DNA of 64,000 nt from Pigmentibacter ruber (lineage in GTDB: Bacteria; Bdellovibrionota_B; Oligoflexia; Silvanigrellales; Silvanigrellaceae), in the NCBI RefSeq assembly GCF_009792895.1, contig NZ_WSSC01000002.1:372001-436000 (forward strand). The letters are read 5' to 3'. The position numbers and the translations under genes are program-made. Numbering within the stretch: position 1 is the first letter of the stretch; each line of letters starts with the position of its first letter. This document shows positions 58,117 to 64,000 of this stretch, in pieces. Below the pieces are notes generated by a model that was given only the letters and a program-made list of their open reading frames with translations, was not told the DNA's origin and searched no databases.

Positions 58117-58491
58117 ATGGTTGTTAAAAAAACTAGAAAGTCAACTGCAAAAAAAACTGGAGCAAAAAAAGCAACTCGCAAAAAGTCAACAAGAAAAACT
58201 GGAACTAAGAAAAAGAAGGTAGCTGGTAAAAAGACTACTAAGAGAAAAACTACAAAAAGAAAAACTGCAAAAAAGACTACTAAAAAAACAACTAAGAAGA
58301 AGACTACCGCAAAGAAAAAAACTGGTAAACGTGGTCGTCCAAAAAAGGCAGGAACTAAAACAGCTAAAAAACGCGGTCGTCCAAGTAAACTTGATAAATT
58401 AAAGAAAAAAACTAGAACTAGGAAATCAAAGAAGGCTTCTTCTGAATCATCAGAAGGTGGCAATCAAGAACCAGGTATGAATTTAAACTAA
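58117..58491 (+). CDS. Histone-H1-like Lys/Thr/Arg-rich AT-hook protein
   Basis: The 124-residue product is extremely rich in Lys, Thr and Arg, with short KKTTKRKTT-type repeats like bacterial histone H1 homologues and two AT-hook cores, RGRP at 72-75 and 86-89, that insert into the minor groove of AT-rich DNA. The tail is acidic and Ser-rich (about 107-124). It is expected to bind and compact the chromosome. I chose ATG 58117 with AAGGGA seven bases upstream; another ATG is five codons earlier. A terminator follows the stop. Confidence 0.87.
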   Translation: MVVKKTRKSTAKKTGAKKATRKKSTRKTGTKKKKVAGKKTTKRKTTKRKTAKKTTKKTTKKKTTAKKKTGKRGRPKKAGTKTAKKRGRPSKLDKLKKKTRTRKSKKASSESSEGGNQEPGMNLN

Positions 58492-58499
58492 TTGAATTT

Positions 58500-58540
58500 A
58501 AAAGTCCTTGCTTCAAAATTCATGTTAAGTAAGGACTTTT
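58500..58540. terminator. Bidirectional terminator between convergent genes
   Basis: AAAAGTCCTTGCTT pairs with AAGTAAGGACTTTT (14 bp, one G-T pair) around a 13-base loop; A-runs on the left and T-runs on the right give a U-tract in both directions. It separates the histone-like gene from the convergent TolC-like gene. Confidence 0.85.
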
Positions 58541-59948
58541 AATTTTGTAGTTCTCCAGTTACATATTTCAAGTTCCATTTTTGCATTAAAAAATTTATTA
58601 ACGATTTTGATCTATTATATTCTGCCTGTTCAAGTGCGCTTTGTGATGTGATAAGATCAATAAAACTAGCAGAACCTACTTTATATCTACCACTCATTAC
58701 TTGGTAAGCCTTTTTTGAAGCAAGTAAAACTCTAGCGGATGACTCTAAATCTTGTATTGCTAGCTTATAATTTCCATATTCGGATCTAACTTCACTAATT
58801 ATCTTTTGTTGTTCATCATTCTCATCAATTTTGGTTTGTAAATATTTTATTTTGGCTTGATTTTCATTTCCATAGGTGGCCAGTTTATCAAAAATAGTCC
58901 AATTTAGATTAATCAAGAATTGGTATTTAATATTGCTTAAAAATTGATTCGGATATTGATCTTGAGATGAATAAGAAATATTATTACCATTTACGACTTG
59001 ATTATTCACATAGGCAGCATTTGATGCGGCAGTTACTGTAAAATCAATTTTTGGATAATATGTGGATTTTGCATTTTCAATACCTAAAGCGGCAACATTT
59101 TTTAAAGCTTGAAGTGATTTCAAATCTGATCTTTTGCTTAATGCAATTGAAATTAGACTAATTTCTGAAATTTGATTTGTATCTTGTAAAACATCTTGGA
59201 ACTTTACAGGGATAAATTTATAATTTTTTTGATAATCTAATCTTATTTTTTTTAGCAAAAAAATTTCATCATTCCGCATTTTATTTTTAAGAGTGTTTAA
59301 ATTAGATTCAGCCAAGCTCGTTTGAGCTTGCTGCAAATAAAGATCTGCAATACTTTTAGCCCCTAAATTTGTCTGAGCGAGTAATAATTTTTCTCTAGTC
59401 TGATATTCCTGTAAATTTTGTGCAGCAATTTCTATCATATTGCTGTCAAGTGTAATTTGTAAGTAATTTTGGATAATATCAATTGCTATGATTTGTTTCG
59501 CTCTTTCAAGGGAAAATTTATCTGAATCTTTTTTTGCCAAAAATGTATTTAAAGCTGATATGTCAGCAAACCCATTAAATAAATTTAACGTACTGGAAAT
59601 ACTTAAATTGCCAAAAAAGCCAGATGTATTGACATAAGTTGGTGTAGTTGTTGTTAAATAATTATTTCCATAAGTATAATTATTTCCTATCTGTAAAGCC
59701 AAATTTGGTAAGAAGTTTCCATAACTTTTTAAAATATCATAACCAGTTAGTTCTAGTGTGTTCTTATCTCGGATAATATTAATACTATTTTGTAACCCTA
59801 GATTTATGCATTTCTCTAAAGTCAATTCAATAAAATTATTAGAGGGATTTGTTAAATACGATTCAAGCTCAATAGAAATAGCTGGAATCATTTTACAAAA
59901 TGCTAAAAGAGAATAAAAAATTTTTTTACCTTGTTTTTCAAAGTTCAA
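58539..59948 (-). CDS. TolC-family outer-membrane efflux protein
   Basis: A 469-residue protein with two outer-membrane efflux repeats: LTLEKCINLGLQNSINIIRDKN near residue 40, GAKSIADLYLQQAQTSLAESNLNTLKNKM in the middle, and VGSASFIDLITSQSALEQAEYNRSK near the end. It is probably the exit duct for the adaptor and pump encoded directly upstream (13 bases). The N-terminal signal is atypical, with a charged stretch before the hydrophobic part. Confidence 0.9.
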   Translation of the reverse strand: MNFEKQGKKIFYSLLAFCKMIPAISIELESYLTNPSNNFIELTLEKCINLGLQNSINIIRDKNTLELTGYDILKSYGNFLPNLALQIGNNYTYGNNYLTTTTPTYVNTSGFFGNLSISSTLNLFNGFADISALNTFLAKKDSDKFSLERAKQIIAIDIIQNYLQITLDSNMIEIAAQNLQEYQTREKLLLAQTNLGAKSIADLYLQQAQTSLAESNLNTLKNKMRNDEIFLLKKIRLDYQKNYKFIPVKFQDVLQDTNQISEISLISIALSKRSDLKSLQALKNVAALGIENAKSTYYPKIDFTVTAASNAAYVNNQVVNGNNISYSSQDQYPNQFLSNIKYQFLINLNWTIFDKLATYGNENQAKIKYLQTKIDENDEQQKIISEVRSEYGNYKLAIQDLESSARVLLASKKAYQVMSGRYKVGSASFIDLITSQSALEQAEYNRSKSLINFLMQKWNLKYVTGELQN

Positions 59949-59961
59949 TTCAGCACCAGTT

Positions 59962-61065
59962 TTACTCTTGAGTTAATGGTTGCAAACTATTTCCTTCTTT
60001 TAAGTTTACAGGAGGACTAAAAACAAAAGATTCATTTTCATTAATTTCTCCAGTAAATAAAAAATTTTTACCATCATTGCTATTAATAATAATTTCTTTG
60101 AACTTTGCCTTATTTTTTTCGTTAATTGATACTACGTATTTTTTTTCATTTTGAATGACTAAACATTCCACTGGAAGTAAGTAATAGGTCTGTGTTTTAG
60201 TAAATATTATTACTTTAACAAAACTCCCTGAAAGTATACTCTTATCTAGATTTGAAATATCAATTTCAGCTAACATCATTTTCGTTTTGGGATCCAAATT
60301 ATCTGTTACACGCGATATTAATCCTTCTACTTTTTTATTATTAACGGTCTCTATAATAACTTTTGTATTTTTTTTAACAAATGGGGCATTCAATTGATCT
60401 ATAAAAACAGTAATTATTAATTTTTCAATATTTGATAAAGTTACAATTGGCAATGCTGTGTTTTGTGAGTTTTCTGCATTCTGAACTAAAGCACCAATGT
60501 CGGCATATCTTGCTGTTATTGTACCAGAAAATGGGGCTTTTATGATTTCATAATCTTTTAATATTTTTTGGGTATTTAATTGAGCTTTTGCTATTTCCGC
60601 ATCAGAAACCGCTTGATCTTTTTCTTGTTCTGAAACCAGATTTTCTTTTCTTAATTCTAAAGCTCTCTTTGCTATCAAATTTTTATTTTTATAATTTGAC
60701 AAAGCCCCTAAATAAGCTTCATCGATTACTGGAGATTCTATAGTAGCTAAAATTTTACCTTTTTCTACATGATCTCCTTTATCCACATATATTTTTTTTA
60801 AAAATCCGCTTATCTTAGCATAAATTGTCACGCTTTGGGATGGCTTTGTTTCCCCATTTAGAATAATTTCTTTTTCTGAATTTGATTTTTTTACTTTTAT
60901 CGTTTTAACCTTTATTCCTTTTTCACTTTCAGTAATTTTTTCTATATTTGCAGCAAGTATTTTTTTACTTTTATTAGCAACTAAGAAAATGAATACCAAT
61001 ATTGTAATTAATAAAATGAATAGTAAAAAAGATTTGAATTTAAGCTCTTTATTGAATAAATTCAT
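59962..61065 (-). CDS. RND efflux periplasmic adaptor
   Basis: A 367-residue membrane-fusion protein with an N-terminal helix (about 10-29), lipoyl half motifs (ISGFLKKIYVDKGDHVEKGKIL; IKAPFSGTITARYADIGALV), a short hairpin and a beta-barrel domain. It overlaps the pump stop by 4 bases (ATGA) and precedes the TolC-like gene, forming a complete three-part efflux operon in the order pump, adaptor, outer-membrane factor. Confidence 0.92.
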   Translation of the reverse strand: MNLFNKELKFKSFLLFILLITILVFIFLVANKSKKILAANIEKITESEKGIKVKTIKVKKSNSEKEIILNGETKPSQSVTIYAKISGFLKKIYVDKGDHVEKGKILATIESPVIDEAYLGALSNYKNKNLIAKRALELRKENLVSEQEKDQAVSDAEIAKAQLNTQKILKDYEIIKAPFSGTITARYADIGALVQNAENSQNTALPIVTLSNIEKLIITVFIDQLNAPFVKKNTKVIIETVNNKKVEGLISRVTDNLDPKTKMMLAEIDISNLDKSILSGSFVKVIIFTKTQTYYLLPVECLVIQNEKKYVVSINEKNKAKFKEIIINSNDGKNFLFTGEINENESFVFSPPVNLKEGNSLQPLTQE

Positions 61066-64000
61066 TTAATTAGTTTTTCCTTTCTTAATTCTTCATCAAG
61101 TAAATAACTTTTTGGCATATTTTTTCTTAAAAGTGAGTAAATTATGGGAACAACTATTAAAGTTACAGTCGTTGCAACTATTAATCCTCCAATTACAGCT
61201 CTTCCCAAGGGGGCGGTCTGTTCACCACCTTCTCCTATAGCAAGAGCCGCAGGTAACATTCCAATAATCATGGCAATAGCAGTCATTAGAACTGGACGTA
61301 GTCTTGTTTTTGCTGATTCAAGAGCGGCTTCTAAAGCATTAAATTTGTTTGAAACTCTAAGATCATTTGCATAACTTACTAAAAGAATTGAATTAGAAGA
61401 GGCAATACCAACAGCCATGGTAGCTCCCATAAAAGATTCAACATTTATCGTTGTTCCTGTTAAAAAAAGTATCCATAAAATCCCTGAAAGAGCACCTGGT
61501 ACAGCTACCATAACAATAAATGGATCTAGCCAGGATTGAAATAATACAGCAATTAGTAAGTAAACAAGAATTATTGCTAATATAAGACCAATTCCTAAAG
61601 TAGAAAAAGCTTCTCGCATGACTTTTCCTTGCCCATTTATTGTTACTTTAACTCCTTTTGGCAGTTCGCCTAATTTTTTTATTTGATATTCAATATCCTT
61701 TATAATTGCTCCAAGATCTCTACCTTCAGGTGTTCCATAAATATCTAAAACTCTTTGCACGTTTAAATGTGAGTTTCCCGTCATTGTTTCTATTGTTTGG
61801 ATTGTACTTAAATTTCTAAGAGGAATAGTTTGAGCTGTTTGTTGTGTTTGATTCAGTTGGTTCATGTATGTTGATGTTAAGTTGCTTTCTAATATATTAC
61901 CGTTACTTGTAATTGGAATGTTTAATATATGATCTAAGTTGGAGATCTTCTCTAGTGGTGTTTTCACAATGACAGAATAATTAACATTATTATTAGGGTT
62001 TAAATAATATGATGGTGAGATCAATGAACTAGATGATAAGGCTATTAAAAGACTATTTGATATGTCTCTTTGACTAATTCCAACTTGAGCAGCCTTTATT
62101 CTATCAATATTAAAAAATAGTCCAGGGTAATTTAATACTTGTTTTAACGCAATATCTTCTAATCCTGGAATTAGTTTAAGATTAGTAAGTAATTTTTTTG
62201 CTATATCAATAGATTTACTTAAATCTTGAGCTTCTATTTGAATGTCGATTGGAGCACTTAAACCAAAATTTAAAACTTGATTTACAATATCTGCTGGTTG
62301 AAAAAATGCTTCTGACTCAGGAAAAGTATTTGCAAGCATTTTTCTAATTTTTTTCATATAGTATTGAATATTTTCATGTTCTTTTTGAAAAGAAATTAAT
62401 ATTTCTGCATCCATAGGACCAAAATTATCTGTTTGAACAAAAGCTAAATTAAAGCTAACAGGAATTCCTATCATTGAATTTATTGTCTGAATTTCATTTT
62501 TTGGTATAATTTCTCTTATTTTTGTTTCAATCACTCGAACCTGATTTTCTGTTTCTTCAATACGGGTTCCTGGTCTAGCTCTATAATGTAACTTTATAAT
62601 TCCAGCGTCAGTTTGAGGAAAAAAGTCAGTACCTACAAAAAAAATTAATGATGATGACAGGATTAAAAAGATAAAGAAGTTTATTAAAACAAATTTCCTG
62701 TATTTTAGACAAATACTTAGTATTTCACCAAATTTATCTTGAAATAATAAAAATAATTTATTAAATTTTTCAGAAAAATTTAAATTTCCATGCTCTCTTT
62801 CATTTTTCAATAATATTTTTGCTAATAAAGGAACTAATGTTCTTGATAAAATGTATGAAGCTAGCATAGCTGAAACAACTGCAAGAGCTAAGGGAGCAAA
62901 TAAATATTTTGCAGGTCCAGTAAGAAGAATAATAGGGAAAAAAACGATGCATATAACTAATGTTGCTGATAAAGCGGGTAGGGCTATCTGACGTGAACCT
63001 TCCATTATTGAATATATAAGAGGATTATTTTGGTTTCGTATACGGTGAATATTTTCAATAGCAACTGTAGCATCGTCAACTAACATTCCTATTGCTAAAG
63101 AAAGACCTCCCATAGTCATTATATTAATAGAATTTCCAGTGAGATAAAGAACAATAAGGGAACAAAAAATAGCAGTTGGAATAGAAGTACAAACAATAAT
63201 GACACTTCTCCAACTTCCTAGAAAAACAAGTATAACTGTTGAAACGAGGATGGAAGAAATAACTGCTTCCAGTAAAACATTTTGAATAGCTGATTTTACA
63301 AAGAAAGACTGGTCAAAATCAAGCTGCATATTTAGTTCTGGAGGTGCTAAATTAGAAATTTCTGGTAGTTTACTTTTAATAGATTGAATGACATTTAGCG
63401 TTGAAGCTTGAGCTTTTTTTAAAATATTTAAATACGATGCTCTTGCTCCATTTATTCTTACTATATTTGTTTGTTCAGCAAATGAGTCAGAAACTTTTGC
63501 AATATTACCCAATGTAACGGCTGCACCATTGATTACTTTTATCGGTATGTCATTAAATTCTTTGACGTTGAGAGGGCTTGAGTTCATTAAAATATTATAT
63601 TCATAATTATGTATTCGAGCATTTCCCGCCGGAACAATGATATTTGAAGCTTGTAAAGAATCTACAATATTTTGTGGAGAAAGTTTTTTTGCTTCTAAAA
63701 GTTCTGGTATCAGATCAATGTTTATTTGCCTTTGCTTCCCACCATATGGAGCAGGCAAAGAAATTCCTGGAATTGTATAAAGTTGAACCCGTAAAAAATT
63801 AGTTGCATAATCATAAATTTGTTCTTCTTTTAATTTGTCACTAAATAAAGTTAATTGCGCAACTGGCACATTAGAAGCATTAAATTTTAAAATAACTGGC
63901 GGAGTTATGCCAGGCGGCATTATGCGTGTTACAGTACCAGATACTGCCGAAATTTGTGAAATAGCTGATCCAATGTCAGTCCCTTCTTCAAAATATATCC
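61062..64000 (-). CDS. RND efflux permease, N-terminus outside the window
   Basis: The frame continues without a stop to the right edge, and codons beyond the first visible Met (63920) still read as RND sequence (GTDIGSAISQIS), so the gene is partial at its 5' end. The visible part has the porter loops, the Asp pair in GMLVDDATVAIENIHR and a C-terminal GIASSNSILLVSYAND segment where many drug pumps have a Lys. It belongs to a cation/acriflavine-resistance-like group different from the MdtBC pumps. The substrate is unknown. Confidence 0.92.
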   Translation of the reverse strand, partial: IYFEEGTDIGSAISQISAVSGTVTRIMPPGITPPVILKFNASNVPVAQLTLFSDKLKEEQIYDYATNFLRVQLYTIPGISLPAPYGGKQRQINIDLIPELLEAKKLSPQNIVDSLQASNIIVPAGNARIHNYEYNILMNSSPLNVKEFNDIPIKVINGAAVTLGNIAKVSDSFAEQTNIVRINGARASYLNILKKAQASTLNVIQSIKSKLPEISNLAPPELNMQLDFDQSFFVKSAIQNVLLEAVISSILVSTVILVFLGSWRSVIIVCTSIPTAIFCSLIVLYLTGNSINIMTMGGLSLAIGMLVDDATVAIENIHRIRNQNNPLIYSIMEGSRQIALPALSATLVICIVFFPIILLTGPAKYLFAPLALAVVSAMLASYILSRTLVPLLAKILLKNEREHGNLNFSEKFNKLFLLFQDKFGEILSICLKYRKFVLINFFIFLILSSSLIFFVGTDFFPQTDAGIIKLHYRARPGTRIEETENQVRVIETKIREIIPKNEIQTINSMIGIPVSFNLAFVQTDNFGPMDAEILISFQKEHENIQYYMKKIRKMLANTFPESEAFFQPADIVNQVLNFGLSAPIDIQIEAQDLSKSIDIAKKLLTNLKLIPGLEDIALKQVLNYPGLFFNIDRIKAAQVGISQRDISNSLLIALSSSSLISPSYYLNPNNNVNYSVIVKTPLEKISNLDHILNIPITSNGNILESNLTSTYMNQLNQTQQTAQTIPLRNLSTIQTIETMTGNSHLNVQRVLDIYGTPEGRDLGAIIKDIEYQIKKLGELPKGVKVTINGQGKVMREAFSTLGIGLILAIILVYLLIAVLFQSWLDPFIVMVAVPGALSGILWILFLTGTTINVESFMGATMAVGIASSNSILLVSYANDLRVSNKFNALEAALESAKTRLRPVLMTAIAMIIGMLPAALAIGEGGEQTAPLGRAVIGGLIVATTVTLIVVPIIYSLLRKNMPKSYLLDEELRKEKLIK

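Noticed and set aside
58098-58463. Minus-strand 121-residue frame rich in Phe and Val
   Set aside because: It is the antisense shadow of the Lys/Thr-rich histone-like gene and has no ribosome-binding site.

Overview
The window is strongly AT-rich chromosomal DNA from a Gram-negative bacterium. The envelope genes (three RND pumps with TolC-type outer-membrane partners, a GT9 heptosyltransferase-like enzyme, lipoprotein signals, the first two dTDP-rhamnose enzymes) require an outer membrane, and fliW suggests a flagellum. The mixture of low GC, lone fliW, RTX/toxin-like exported proteins and ankyrin/pentapeptide proteins resembles Silvanigrellales/Bdellovibrionota. That placement is inference; no rRNA is present to test it.

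Layout. 1-17 kb is an accessory, exported-protein region. Two RTX paralogues (the first cut by the window edge, the second a predicted lipoprotein) are separated by two opposite-strand membrane-protein genes (EamA and a large DUF6311-like protein). The second RTX gene is followed after 27 bases by a secreted protein whose C-terminus carries a toxin-type nucleic-acid deaminase signature (DAE then PxCxxC). An MFS permease and an exported ankyrin plus pentapeptide-repeat protein follow. 16.6-22.4 kb holds transporters (EamA, MFS), a 117-residue orphan, an ATP-grasp protein with altered metal ligands, and glyoxalase I co-oriented with a histidine-rich TPR-like protein. 22.6-30.7 kb is housekeeping: PBP1A, inositol monophosphatase, RNase Y, Nudix, class II aldolase, GT9 transferase. 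30.7-36.1 kb holds a lipoprotein flavoenzyme, an NCS2 purine permease and groES-groEL with a clear terminator. 36.2-46.1 kb has rfbA, a substrate-binding-protein pair (the first broken by one stop codon), rfbB, ubiE/menG, tRNA-Val, glutathione peroxidase, a CAT-anticodon tRNA, dapA, an adenylate-kinase-like protein, a methyltransferase and azlCD. 46-64 kb is dominated by an MdtABC-type RND operon with its outer-membrane factor and a second RND operon that runs off the right edge; between them lie two unknowns, fliW, msrA and a histone-H1-like AT-hook protein.

Genes are tightly packed with many convergent 3' overlaps. Several starts were moved from the longest reading frame to sites with a good ribosome-binding site, including three TTG starts. 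The most notable candidate system is the RTX-lipoprotein plus secreted-deaminase pair (7240-13068), which could be a two-part toxin: a pore/adhesion component and a nucleic-acid-editing enzyme, with no immunity gene visible beside it. No insertion sequence, CRISPR array, rRNA or phage module was recognised.
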